Assembly: GCA_964036295.1 (NCBI GenBank)
Contig: OZ038462.1
Span: 13,502,440-13,566,439, forward strand
Length of the DNA: 64,000 bases
Source: Plumapathes pennacea
Lineage: Eukaryota; Cnidaria; Anthozoa; Antipatharia; Myriopathidae
Direction: 5' to 3'
The position numbers were made by a program, and so were the translations under genes. Shown here piece by piece: positions 33,701-42,352 of this stretch; the first letter of the stretch is position 1, and each line of letters opens with the position of its first letter. The notes beneath the pieces were generated by a model. It was not told the origin of the DNA, ran no database searches, and worked only from the letters and a program-made list of their open reading frames with translations.

Positions 33701-35375
33701 TGCAGTTTCTGTAACACATGAATCTTTGAAGTAGGGGACGACACGCAGTCTTTTTATTTCAGGATTCGTCATTTCCATGTCTTTGTACTTATTTATAAAA
33801 TGGTTTTTTAACCAATCAGAGCGCGCGTAGTATCATAGTTATTTTATAATAAATCATACACAACTGCATTCTAAGACAACCTCTAACACCTGGAAATCAG
33901 CCAAGACTCGAAAATGTAAACCAACAGACCCCTTCACGATATTGAGTGTATGATGGGTGATCAGGGGAAATAAACTGCATATACATTCGTTTTCCTGATC
34001 GGTGGAACTTCGAAACACTCCAAATTGTCATTTGCAAGCTTTCAGTGATTCTGATTAAGAGCAGCGATTTTACTTAGACCGAGACTTCTCGTACGCGTCG
34101 TCGCCATGTTTCTTTGTTCTTGCCCTTATTACCCATCATGCATTCAATAAAGGGGTCTATTGTGCCTTTTAGATGCATAGAGGCATGAAATAAATAGATT
34201 TTACGCGATAGAGAAGCTTTTGGATGACTGAGGAAAGTATAATCGTGTACTCCCGTAACAGGTTTTGGGTTAACCACACTTAACAAGTTTTGCCGTATTC
34301 TTCAAAGCAAAATCTCACACGTTGTATTTTTACTACATTCTGTAGGAGACCTACTGAGTGGGCATTGCGGCAAGCCAAGTACAACGTTGTGTCCAATTTT
34401 CTTGTGGTGGGAGTACTGGAAGAATTTGAGGATTTTTTGTTGGTTTTGGAAACACTTCTGCCCCAGTTTTTTCAAGGCGCTTTAGAAACATGGAAGGACC
34501 CAGGTTGGTGAACCACGCTAAGAGTAGCTATAAAGGGCCCTTTGCGCGACAAAATCCTTGACCCGCCATTTATGGCTACCAGGAAAGTCGCAACTATTTC
34601 CATTTGACCTGTTCGAGAAGTTTTAGGTTCTATTTTGCCCATAGGCCTATTCACTTATTTTGTTGTGGATTTATTGCGTTTTTTACACGTTGGGAACCAA
34701 ATTTAGCTTCAGATATTTACACATTTTTAGTGAAAAGAAGAACATTCCGCGGATATACGTTCTTGACGTCATTTCCGTTGGTCAGCGTTCGTAGCCATGG
34801 CTATTTAACTTCTTCTAATTCGAAGTAAAATTTCACATCGTGTGGGAAGCCTTGTTTTTATTATGCACAACTTCAAAACAAAATAAAAAAACTGAATCAA
34901 AAAATCAAAAACAAAATTTGCATTTGAATCCACAGTTTTGTGCAATGACCGCTGACTCAAAAGCAAGATGACCGCACGGCGAAAAGCGTATTCCGCAGTG
35001 TCCTGCGAGGGCTCCTTATCACCCTTAAAGCTAGACCCCTTGCGATCTCCCTGATTTAGCCCTCCTTTGGCGAGCTTTTTGTGAGTGAACTCCCATAAGC
35101 GACCAAATATAAGCAGGTCGCTTGCGCGAAATTCCATTGTATCTCTCATTCTTTATTTTTATTTTTTGCCTGAAGGAAAGTATCTTAACGAGAAAATCAC
35201 CACGACGAGGACAGCACACAAGAATGCGTTATCTCCTAAAGTCGTGTCCATTATGAAGGCACATCTTAAGTTAGAGTATCAATTTTATGACTTTGTGAAG
35301 CTTTATTTCCATAAGATAAGGGCTGAACTTGAGCTCAAGAGAAACAGAACAAACAGTAGTCTAAGCAAACCATAG
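21615..35375 (+). CDS. UST: Uronyl 2-O-sulfotransferase-like gene, eight exons, 347 residues
   Basis: This is a Golgi type II membrane enzyme expected to move sulfate from PAPS to the 2-O position of uronic acid in dermatan/chondroitin or heparan sulfate. Exons: 21615-21798, 24456-24487, 30262-30402, 30957-31036, 31532-31679, 32404-32504, 34346-34503, 35176-35375. All introns are GT-AG and phases match throughout (1,0,0,2,0,2,1), with no internal stop. Residues 20-38 form a membrane anchor. NRVGKCGSRT (78-87) is the 5'-phosphosulfate loop. HLH (138-140) matches the catalytic His-x-His of the 2-O-sulfotransferases. RDPLSR (159-164) is the 3'-phosphate motif. MYIIPFFCGQ and WALRQAKYNV match human UST (IIPYFCGQ, WALERAKLNV, from memory). 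Human UST is 406 residues; the shortfall is in the stem. UST is favoured over HS2ST by these motifs. Confidence 0.93.
21799..24455 (+). other. UST intron 1
   Basis: Non-coding. It contains AT-rich and T-rich runs (near 23515-23570) and the three-unit tandem repeat at 23689-24116. A copy of a dispersed repeat (CCAAGTTCTC then CTCTGGTGAGAAACTGAAGG) lies near 22738-22795, related to 3972-4020. Confidence 0.7.
23689..24116. repeat. Three-copy tandem repeat, unit about 143-146 bp
   Basis: Units start at 23689, 23832 and 23978 with TTTGG(G/C)ATGATCAATAATT. Each contains GAGTCAACA, GATGGAGTTTACA or a near match, and AATATAAATGTTGACT, and ends in GGCCTTTTACGC. They differ by a few substitutions and small indels. 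Confidence 0.88.
24456..24487 (+). CDS. UST: UST exon 2: 32-base micro-exon of the stem
   Basis: It lies between acceptor TTTCCCAG and donor GTAAGC and encodes DNALVKKRAKP with exon 1's last base. It is the least certain exon because the stem is not conserved, but it is the piece that brings exon 1 (phase 1) into frame with exon 3 (phase 0). Confidence 0.65.
24700..24847 (+). pseudogene. LINE reverse transcriptase fragment, 5' part (split by a Helitron)
   Basis: It encodes NHRKEPIYACFVDFKKAFDS and IWHQGLLYKLLSS to GTFYNL. FVDFKKAFDS is reverse transcriptase motif A with its catalytic Asp. The frame stops at 24847 and continues exactly at 28110 (codon CTA, then A|TT). Confidence 0.88.
25010..25400. 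repeat. Reiterated ACCCTATTTCAGACC-type repeat
   Basis: Variants of TACCCTATTTCAGACCTGA occur repeatedly (about 25080, 25110, 25145, 25175, 25318), ending in a segment that contains GGGGCGGCACATACC. It is non-coding and may be its own dispersed repeat inside the Helitron. Confidence 0.6.
27290..27756 (-). pseudogene. N-terminal remnant of a Helitron Rep/helicase protein
   Basis: ATG at 27756 starts MNQAKNQTKHSQEKQVCLQK, then RLRRIRKTRQERCIRLERRR. Frameshifts follow, and more of the same basic, Gln/Glu-rich repeats can be read (AKEQRVKAARQRAASRRHNE). Such arginine-rich repeats are common at the N-terminus of Helitron proteins. The Rep and helicase domains are absent. Confidence 0.65.
27890..28060. 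repeat. Tandem CCCAGCA...CCCCGCTGCGCGGGG units near the Helitron 5' end
   Basis: Two full units carry the palindrome CCCCGCTGCGCGGGG (near 27977 and 28025) and one lacks it (near 27930). Each unit is preceded by CCCAGCA and followed by GTGATTCT or GTCGCCCGTGA. They may form hairpins. Confidence 0.7.
28110..29450 (+). pseudogene. LINE reverse transcriptase, 3' part
   Basis: It continues the fragment ending at 24847: [20 protein letters not shown] (motif B), LLYADDLIILS with the catalytic YADD (about 28318), then the thumb region. The frame shifts at a run of T near 29100 and ends with a zinc-knuckle-like CPVCDLDEIENEYHLISSC before stopping at 29450. The catalytic residues are intact but the 5' half, including endonuclease, is missing. 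The clade is not resolved. Confidence 0.88.
29531..30261 (+). other. Distal part of UST intron 2
   Basis: Non-coding, with one copy of a dispersed repeat near 29665-29725 (TATTGAGAACTTGACATACA onward). It ends at the exon 3 acceptor. Confidence 0.6.
30262..30402 (+). CDS. UST: UST exon 3: PAPS 5'-phosphosulfate loop
   Basis: It encodes KRVIYNRVGKCGSRTMIQLM and onward to SIKEQ, with acceptor TTTTACCAG and donor GTAAGT. This is the strongest family signature in the gene. Confidence 0.92.
30957..31036 (+). CDS. UST: UST exon 4: catalytic histidine segment
   Basis: It encodes GEFVDFIDQLEPPFIYHHHL followed by HFVEFK. The HLH corresponds to the His-x-His of the 2-O-sulfotransferase family. Donor GTAAGC. 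Confidence 0.88.
31532..31679 (+). CDS. UST: UST exon 5: PAPS 3'-phosphate motif
   Basis: It encodes VQPIYFNLIRDPLSRLVSAY and YFKRFGDFREG, closely matching the vertebrate UST segment. Acceptor TTCTTTAG, donor GTACAG. Confidence 0.92.
32404..32504 (+). CDS. UST: UST exon 6: cysteine-rich segment
   Basis: It encodes FNECVLSKTPECVDPEKIMY and IIPFFCGQHSGC, matching the vertebrate NECI...IIPYFCGQHPRC pattern. Acceptor CCATTTAG, donor GTAAAA. Confidence 0.9.
32744..32935. repeat. Near-perfect foldback hairpin in UST intron 6
   Basis: Arms of about 85 bp pair around GAGCCGCTTCGGCGAG. The arms contain CACTCGTTTCCATGTCTATG and its complement, and AAAAAGTTCAAAATCAC and its complement. Related end sequence (CCATGTCTTTGTACTTATTT) occurs near 33775, so the hairpin may be the left part of a larger element of about 1.1 kb. 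Confidence 0.85.
34346..34503 (+). CDS. UST: UST exon 7: C-terminal core
   Basis: It encodes RPTEWALRQAKYNVVSNFLV and VGVLEEFEDFLLVLETLLPQ, matching the vertebrate segment around NFLLVGILEELEDVLLLLE. Donor GTTGGT. Confidence 0.92.
35176..35375 (+). CDS. UST: UST exon 8: C-terminus and stop
   Basis: It encodes KYLNEKITTTRTAHKN onward, with LEYQFYDFVKLYFHKIRAEL matching the vertebrate YEYEFYHYVKEQFHLLKRK. It ends with TAG at 35373-35375. Confidence 0.9.
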
Positions 35376-36166
35376 AAGAAAATGAATCATTCTTCATAGA
35401 AGAAGACAAAGTGTTTCAAGCCATGGTATAAAATTTTTTTCTCATATACAGCAAGTACATAATTATCAATATTAACATGGCCACGCTATGTTCGTCCGGG
35501 AATTTGCGATACACTGCAACAATAAACTGTACGCGAATAAGTGTTGACTTGTTCCGGCGGACACTTTTCATTTAGCTCACACATTACCAAGTATTCTTCA
35601 TCTCTTTATAAATCAAAGCCATGTACGTAAGATGTCCCTGCCCCCTCATACAAACTTATGGTTTCTCATGCACGGCTCACATACATGTATAAAGGAATGT
35701 ATGAATGGTTAGCGCAGCTAGACTGACTAGCGAGAAAGGTGTTACGAAACCCTGGGACAACTTTTCTCCATGGAAACGGCAGGTTCTCACTTCAAACTCA
35801 GCCCACCTTCATTACTTCAAGGGAAACAGGACGTTTTATAGAATTTAAATTTTCTGGTATTTCGTGTATTTTGTTATTCCTACCCAAAAGACACCTTGAC
35901 TGGCTGAGATGCGGGAGATTCAACTGGGAGTATGGGCCCTACTCGGCCGAGAGCGGGAGCTCTGAGGGGGTGGGGATGGGTTTATGGTAACTTAAAAGCT
36001 AAATCTGACAATATTTGTTGAAAAATTGAAAGATTGACAGAGGCATTTATTTGTGAGACTCTGCACTGGACTAAAGGCAGTTTTACCACCCTTTTCTTTC
36101 CTGATCATGATGTCACGAAAAACGTCAATAGCGTATTTTTATCTACTATGATGAAAATTATTATTA
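35376..36166 (+). other. UST 3' flank
   Basis: This should contain the 3' UTR. A possible polyadenylation hexamer AATAAA lies at 35521-35526, about 146 bp after the stop. Nothing else is recognised before the first Helitron. Confidence 0.5.
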
Positions 36167-36207
36167 TCTCTATATAATAATACGCTAAGCAACCGCTGAC
36201 CGCGGCT

Positions 36208-36247
<40 letters not shown>

Positions 36248-37007
36248 TATGTGTAACAAATTGATATAATTTCGATTGGTGACGTAACAAATTAGTATAG
36301 GTAATCGCATGATTTCGAGTGCAATTTGGAATAAATTAGCACGAGTAAATTTTTTAAAGACGACAAAATTTGTGGTCTTTGAAAAATTTACGAGTGCTTA
36401 TTTATTCCAAAATTGCACGAGAAATCATGTGATTACTTGTTAATAATATGCATACAATAATTTACGGCGTGCAGTTTTTTTTTCAATGTCGTTACAATTC
36501 ACAATTGTCTCAAGAACTTTGTTTTGTCGAAACAGAATCGGAATCGTCCTGAGCCAATGAAAACGCTTTCTGTTTTGTTTGGCTTTGCCGCAAATACGCG
36601 CGCCAACTATCGGCAATCTTCAATTTCAAATTTCTGCACTGTTAATTTCACATTTCTGCACTGTTAATTACACATTTTTGCACTGTTTGGGATAAATTGA
36701 CGCGCGCTCAGCCAATCAGAATGCAGAAATTATTGTATGCATGTTATTAAACCGGTAATTAGATAATTGAATTTCTGACGCAACAGTACTACTCGTTAGT
36801 CATAATTACCATACCGTCAGTTTGAATTGAATCGCCGGCACAAGCAAGCCAGAAATCTTCTCGATCGTACCCTTTCAACCAAGCCCACGGGACGCGATTA
36901 CTGAAGGTGAGAATCCCGTTTGACTTTAGAAAAAGAATTTCAGCTGTCAGGTGTCTGGAAAAAGAAAAAAGAAATCCGATCCCCGTACTTTACGGGGGTC
37001 CCGCTAG
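36167..37007 (+). mobile_element. Non-autonomous Helitron copy A, with a nested insertion
   Basis: It starts TCTCTATATAATAATACGC after an A and ends with hairpin CCCCGTACTTTACGGGG, then GTCCCG and CTAG before a T. These are Helitron rules: 5' TC, 3' hairpin plus CTAG, A|T target, no duplication. It includes a GT microsatellite (36212-36255) and no protein. Compared with copy B, it holds an extra segment at 36295-36746. Confidence 0.88.
36295..36746. mobile_element. Foldback element nested in Helitron copy A
   Basis: Other Helitron copies read CAAATTAAACCGG here. In copy A the insert is bounded by TTA on both sides (36292-36294 and 36747-36749). Its left part folds into a hairpin of about 60-bp arms (GATTTCGAGTGCAATTT against AAAATTGCACGAGAAATC). 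Its right part has inverted ATGCATACAATAATTT (about 36448) and AAATTATTGTATGCAT (36728). Confidence 0.75.
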
Positions 37008-37016
37008 TTATCTCTA

Positions 37017-37678
37017 TCTCTATATAATAATACGCTAAGCAACCGCTGACCGCGGCTCATGTGTGTGTGTAACAAATTGATAATTTCGATTTGTGACGTA
37101 ACAAATTAAACCGGTAATTAGATAATGTCGTGGTTTAAATTTCTGACGCAACCAATGCTTGCGCAGTTGTTAGTCATAATTACCAATTCGAACTGAATCG
37201 CGGGGAAAAGCAAGCCAGAAATCTTCTCAACCGTAGCCTTTCAACCAAGCCCACGGGACGCGATTATTGAAGGTGAGAATTCCGTTTGAGTTTAGAAAAA
37301 GAATTTCATCTGTCAGGATGTCGGGCTGATGCTGCCGCATGTTCGAAAAACGGAAGATTTTGATGTCGGACGATCGGTGGTTCGACGAGTCGAGTATGAT
37401 CGAGTGGTACATGCACTACAGTGAAGTATGTACTTTGACGCGGTAGACTGTGTTTGAGATGCTCGAAATTGAATTCAGAAAGGAGAAAGAAAGAAAAGAA
37501 TTTCGAAAAACGGAGAGATTTTGAGTACGGGCGAGTGGTAAATGCACTATAGAAGTTTGTACTTGGAAACTGTAAACTGCGTTCGAGATGCTCAAAATGG
37601 AATTCAAAGAGGAAAAAAAGACAAAAAATATTAGGAAAAAAGAAATTCGATCACCGTATTTTACAGGGGTCCCGCTAG
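37017..37678 (+). mobile_element. Non-autonomous Helitron copy B, 662 bp
   Basis: A complete copy from TCTCTATATAATAATACGC to CCGCTAG. The hairpin has a mutated arm (CACCGTATTTTACAGGG). The GT tract is short. The next bases repeat a Helitron-like 5' start. Confidence 0.88.
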
Positions 37679-37973
37679 TCTCTATATAATCCCCGAGCGA
37701 AGCGAAGTGAGGGTAATAATCACGGCGCTAATGCATTAATATCGCCTAACTTGGGGACTCCAAGCCTGTCGCCATCTCGAAATTTAACGTTCGTCTGTCA
37801 GTCAGTCAGTCAGTCAGTCTGTCTGTCTGGCGTACGACTTTAGGAGCGGTTACCCTGCATAACCAATAACAAAGGCCGGATCGATCACGTGTGCACTGTA
37901 GTTTTACTCGGAATTTGAGCGAAGCAATTAGATTTGAACGAAGCAACAATATATCGTAGCTGCGTTCACGAAA

Positions 37974-38306
37974 ATGGAAAACTTAAAAATTGAAACACAA
38001 CAGCCTTGCGAAGCTCGTCTTCAAATAAGAAGGGAACAGGCACGAGCAAGGCGAAATCGTGAGACGAGCGAACAGCGCCTAATTCTTCTCGAGAAAAGGC
38101 GACAATCCTGTTATGATCGACAGCATCATAAAGAGAAGCGTGCCGAAGAAACGGCTCTGCAAAGGGAACAGCGCTTGCAAGCAAATCGGGAGCTTCAGAC
38201 GCCGTTTTGTGTTAAACTCAGATACTTATTTAGAAAGGACAAGCAACAAAGGTTAGTCAGTGAAAATCGAACAATCACCGTGACAAATATATTCTATCCC
38301 GTATAG
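37974..38306 (+). CDS. N-terminal fragment of a Helitron Rep/helicase protein (110 residues)
   Basis: ATG at 37974 encodes MENLKIETQQPCEARLQIRR, then EQARARRNRETSEQRLILLE and further basic repeats, ending TVTNIFYPV. The RRxRARRNRETSEQR style is typical of Helitron protein N-termini. No Rep HUH motif or helicase follows, so the element is internally deleted. The inverted copy at 46257-45672 has extra repeat units and a frameshift. Confidence 0.6.
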   Translation: MENLKIETQQPCEARLQIRREQARARRNRETSEQRLILLEKRRQSCYDRQHHKEKRAEETALQREQRLQANRELQTPFCVKLRYLFRKDKQQRLVSENRTITVTNIFYPV

Positions 38307-38743
38307 CCTGTAACTCGATCACTTCAAGAATGTATTTAAATCTGTATGCTGATCATTTTCCCTCGAAGTATTGTTTTAGTACGCTTCTGTCGCCAGTTTC
38401 GGCTACCGTATTCGCTCAGAGCAATCGGAACTTGGTGAATGATTTAGTCAGATGTCTTATTTTTCTGTAATCTGACACGCGGTGATTGCAGCGAGAATCG
38501 TTCACAAGCCTTTAGAAGTATGACTAGGTCTGAAGCCCGTGTATGATTTGAAGTAAACCGTTCAAGTTTTGCTTTGATTCTGGGAGAAATCATGCTGTTT
38601 TGAGCGGGTTTACATACAAAACAATTCGAGCCTATTAAATATGCATTACCGGGGACTGGTGCATGCAATCCAGAGTAAAAACAAATCGCACAGGAAGCCT
38701 ATTTAATTGTACTGCCTATGAATTCAAAATTGGAAAATCAGTG

Positions 38744-38849
38744 TGTAGAGTTATGAGACCGCATGGTTTGCTGACATACTTTATTCTCGAACTCCCGTTC
38801 TATTAATCCGTTAATCTATAACTAGGGATCACGTGGACAGGACACTACA
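38744..38849 (-). repeat. 3' LTR of the gypsy element
   Basis: 106 bp, bounded TGTAG and CTACA (plus strand), which form the TG...CA ends. Confidence 0.95.
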
Positions 38850-39032
38850 TTCCTCCCTACCTGGAAATACAAATCAACGTCCTTAGGAGATTAAAAAGAT
38901 TGAAGTCCTTAAGTGCTGAGTTCCTCTTAATTGCCTATTATAATGAACAAAACAAATGTAAACGTTAACAGTCTGAAACAACGTCGCGTTTCCTCACGAG
39001 CTCAGAAACTAAACATGTGTCCTCTGTAAGCT

Positions 39033-39713
39033 CTAGGTATTTGTGACATAGTCCGCCAGACGCCTTGGAGGGTGTCTTGTGGTTCGTTGGGGGTACCGTC
39101 GGGCTATTTTGGTGTCTGGTTGGCTCAAAACCTCTGGTGGTTGAGTTGGCTCTGGCATGTCTACGGCTTGTTCGGTGCTCTCGATGGTTGGATGGTCAGC
39201 TTCCTCTTGATCCTCTCCAGTATCCGTCAGCGCATCCGGTTCTTCCATCTCTGCAGGTGCATTCTCCTTCACAGGCTTGAAGAAAGATGAGTTGCGCGTC
39301 ACTGTTTTGCCTTCCCTTGTGGCGGTTATCATGGATCCCTTGCGCTGGGTCACCACATACGGCCTTGAGTCGTAAGGGTTCCCGGATTTCCTGTATGAAG
39401 GGTCTCGCTTTACGATTACGGAGCTTCCCTCTGTGATGACATTAGGCCGGGCGTGAGCTTTCTTGTCTGCGTAGGCCTTCATCTTCCTCTTCGCAGCAAC
39501 ATCATGCTGTCCGATTGCTGCGGGGTCAGTGTTGGTGGTTGGCAGTTCAGGCAGCTTGATGCGCATCTGCCGGTTGAACATAGCTGTTGCTGGGGCTCTC
39601 CCTGTGGTAGTGTGTGGCGTTGCTCGGTAGTTGCGTAACAACTTGCACAGTTCTTCCTTCCAGGGTCGGCTCTCCGTTTTGGCCGTGTTGACTGCCTTCT
39701 TGATGGTCCTCAT
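39033..39713 (-). CDS. Gypsy integrase C-terminal part, out of frame with pol
   Basis: It continues the integrase after the single-base deletion: MRTIKKAVNTAKTESRPWKE, RNYRATPHTTTGRAPATAMF, a chromatin-binding-like region (VIVKRDPSYRKSGNPYDSRP) and an acidic tail ending DYVTNT. It would be the C-terminus of pol in an intact copy. Confidence 0.9.
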   Translation of the reverse strand: MRTIKKAVNTAKTESRPWKEELCKLLRNYRATPHTTTGRAPATAMFNRQMRIKLPELPTTNTDPAAIGQHDVAAKRKMKAYADKKAHARPNVITEGSSVIVKRDPSYRKSGNPYDSRPYVVTQRKGSMITATREGKTVTRNSSFFKPVKENAPAEMEEPDALTDTGEDQEEADHPTIESTEQAVDMPEPTQPPEVLSQPDTKIARRYPQRTTRHPPRRLADYVTNT

Positions 39714-39721
39714 GAAGAGCT

Positions 39722-42352
39722 CTACTTCACCGTTGGCTCGCGGCCATAGGGGGTGACTTTCCTGTGCTTAAATCCCAGGGAGTCAGCAAAGTCCCGGAAG
39801 TCTTGGCTGTTGTATGGTGGTCCGTTGTCTGATCGGACGACCTCTGGTATCCCAAATTCTGAGAAGATCTTGTTTAGTCGTGGGATGACTACCTTGGCTG
39901 CTGTGGTATGTACTACTTCTACGATGGGATATCTGGAGTAGTCATCCGTTACAACGAGTAGGTAGTCTCCACTTGATAGTTCCTTGAAGTCGATGCTGAC
40001 TTCCTGCCAGGGCGCTTGGGGCAGCGGCGAAATGTTCAGCGGTTCCTGTTTCTTCTCGGGCGTTGCTGCTTGGCATGCAAGACAGGATTTGACTCGCTCC
40101 TCTGTCATTTTGTTGATGCCTGGAAACCAGACTTTCTCACGCAGGAGGGCCTTTGTCTTGACGATCCCTTGATGTCCCTCATGGGCAAGATCTACCACTG
40201 TGTGCTGTAGCTTGTCAGGGATTACGATCCTGCTTCCCCGTAGGATGACGTGGGATGTTAGTCCAACTGTTAACTCGTTCTTCATATTCTCCATTGCTCG
40301 GTATGCAGATGCGTTGATGCCTGGATTTTTGGCTGCTTTGGACCAGTTGCTTGTGCGTAGTGCATCTGTTACTGCACTGAATGTAGGGTCTTGTTTTGTA
40401 GCATCCTCGATGTCTTGGAGTTGAAGCGCCTTGGGTGTTGATGTGGCGGTGATGTAGTCAACAAATTCTTCTGCAACTTTCTCTTGTCTACTGTGTGTCG
40501 GTGTCGACTTAGCGGGGTGTCTCGACATGTAGTCTGCAGGATTGCCGTCACCTGGCCGGTACCTTACGGTGAGCTGATATGGTTGCAGTCTCAGTGCCCA
40601 TCTCTGGATGCGGGCTGGGGGCTGAGATGCTGGATTCCCGTAGATGGCGATAAGTGGCTTGTGGTCTGTGTACACCGTTAGTGGTTTCCCATAGATGTAT
40701 AGGTGCAGGTGTTCACAGGCCCATACGACTGCTAGAGCCTCGCGCTCTGTTTGGCTGTACCGCTGTTCGGTCTCTGTGAGGGATCTGCTGGCATAGGAGA
40801 CAGTGTGTCGATCATTGCTCTTAGGATCTACTTGTGCTAGTATGGCTCCCAAGCCAACTGGACTGGCATCCACAACGATTTCAGTCTCCTTGTCCGGGTT
40901 AAAGTAGGAGGTTACAGGTGCACTGGCTAATGCTTCCTTCAGCTGGGCTAAGGCATTGTTATGCCTTTCAGTCCACTTCCAGGGGTTTTCTTTCCGAGTG
41001 AGTTCCCTCAGAGGTGCAGTAATGGTTGCGTAACCTGAGATGAAGCGGGAAGAGTAATTCGCCATGCCCAGTAGGCTGCGAACTTCGGATGCATTAGTTG
41101 GTGCATCCAGCTTCAGAATGTCCTCAATCTTCTTGGGGTCGGCTGATAGACCTTTGCAGGAGAAGATGTATCCGAAGAATTCCAGCTCTGATTTGTTGAA
41201 GACACACTTGCTCTCGTTTAGGGTAAGAACCTTTTCTCTCAGGCGTTGGAATGTTGCTCTGAGGATCTCATCGTGATCCACTTGGTCTACTCCGGCAATT
41301 AGGATGTCGTCACTGATGTTGTATGCACCACGGATTCCGGCTAGTGTTTCTCTGATCACGTTCTGGAAGATTTCGGCTGCACTGGAGATGCCAAAGTTAA
41401 GACGTTTGAAGCGCACGAGTCCCAGGTGAGTGCTGAAGGTCGTGATGTACCTGGACTCTGGGGCTAGTTCAAGTTGGTTGTATCCTTGATTAAGGTCTAG
41501 CTTGCTGAAGATCTTGGCACCGTTTAGATCTCCTATCATTTCTTTGATAGTGGGCGTGAGGTGTCTCTCACGTTTCACCGCTTGATTGGCCTGTCGCATA
41601 TCCACGCAGACTCTGATCTTGCCTGGCTGTTTTGGCTTAGGTGCAACGACGATTGGCGATACCCACAGAGTGGGGCCTTCAATGCGTTCTATCACCCCAA
41701 GCTCTTCATCTTTCCTTAGCTGTTCTTCCAGCTGTTGCCGGACATGAAAAGGTAACCTTCTATGAGGCTGCGCCACTGGTGGGACGCTCTCGTCTATGTG
41801 CAATTTGACTTGAAAGTCCTTAAGCTTGCCCAAGCCTGTAAACAAGTCTTGGTATTCTTGTACTAATTTGTCAACTTGGGTATCAGGGTTCACGCGTGCC
41901 AGGGGTCTGATCACCTTGATAAGGTTGAGGGCCTGAGACGTCTGCCAGCCCAGCAGTGATCCGCCTGTTCCTTTTATGACGTAGAAGGTGTCCTCAATTC
42001 GCACTGCGTTTTCAGTCTCTACGGATGTCACAAACTTTCCGAGGACTGGGAGATGACTATCTGAGTTGTATGGATATATCTTGACTTTGGTGTCCTGGAG
42101 CGTTGAGACTTGTCTCAGCTTTCTGTATTGTGCCTCATCCAGGATGTTGATGCTTGAACCAGAATCAGCTATCACACGCAGCCACGTTCCGTTTATCTTC
42201 ACGTTGAAAGCGGGGTGCTTAGCCTCGTCATTCCTGGGACTGCGTTTATTGATCCTAAAGTTGTTGTGTTCTTCTTCATCACTGCTTTCGCTCAGGTTCC
42301 GGATCTGTCTGCAGGGTCTGTGTGATCTTTGTTGTCTGGATGTCTTTGGTTT
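39722..42352 (-). CDS. pol: Gypsy pol: protease, reverse transcriptase, RNase H, integrase (interrupted)
   Basis: Read from the end of gag. VIADSGSSINIL (near 42165) is the aspartic protease. The RT core has KLDLNQGYNQLEL and AYNISDDILIAG with the Asp pair. RNase H has VVDASPVGLGAIL and YTDHKPL. Integrase has an H2C2 finger ending CLACQAATPEKK, and DxxD-E core elements (VSIDFKEL, RSDNGPPY). The frame stops at 39722 after KVTPYGREPTVK; one missing C in a CCCCC run near 39750 would restore TPLWPRANGEVELF. The core is otherwise intact; a sequencing error in the C run is possible. Confidence 0.93.
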   Translation of the reverse strand, partial: KPKTSRQQRSHRPCRQIRNLSESSDEEEHNNFRINKRSPRNDEAKHPAFNVKINGTWLRVIADSGSSINILDEAQYRKLRQVSTLQDTKVKIYPYNSDSHLPVLGKFVTSVETENAVRIEDTFYVIKGTGGSLLGWQTSQALNLIKVIRPLARVNPDTQVDKLVQEYQDLFTGLGKLKDFQVKLHIDESVPPVAQPHRRLPFHVRQQLEEQLRKDEELGVIERIEGPTLWVSPIVVAPKPKQPGKIRVCVDMRQANQAVKRERHLTPTIKEMIGDLNGAKIFSKLDLNQGYNQLELAPESRYITTFSTHLGLVRFKRLNFGISSAAEIFQNVIRETLAGIRGAYNISDDILIAGVDQVDHDEILRATFQRLREKVLTLNESKCVFNKSELEFFGYIFSCKGLSADPKKIEDILKLDAPTNASEVRSLLGMANYSSRFISGYATITAPLRELTRKENPWKWTERHNNALAQLKEALASAPVTSYFNPDKETEIVVDASPVGLGAILAQVDPKSNDRHTVSYASRSLTETEQRYSQTEREALAVVWACEHLHLYIYGKPLTVYTDHKPLIAIYGNPASQPPARIQRWALRLQPYQLTVRYRPGDGNPADYMSRHPAKSTPTHSRQEKVAEEFVDYITATSTPKALQLQDIEDATKQDPTFSAVTDALRTSNWSKAAKNPGINASAYRAMENMKNELTVGLTSHVILRGSRIVIPDKLQHTVVDLAHEGHQGIVKTKALLREKVWFPGINKMTEERVKSCLACQAATPEKKQEPLNISPLPQAPWQEVSIDFKELSSGDYLLVVTDDYSRYPIVEVVHTTAAKVVIPRLNKIFSEFGIPEVVRSDNGPPYNSQDFRDFADSLGFKHRKVTPYGREPTVK

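Noticed and set aside
36200-36255. GT/TG tracts (also at 43721, 50808, 54053, 55209, 55874, 59658) as independent microsatellite loci
   Set aside because: They all sit at the same position within Helitron copies, so they are part of that family.
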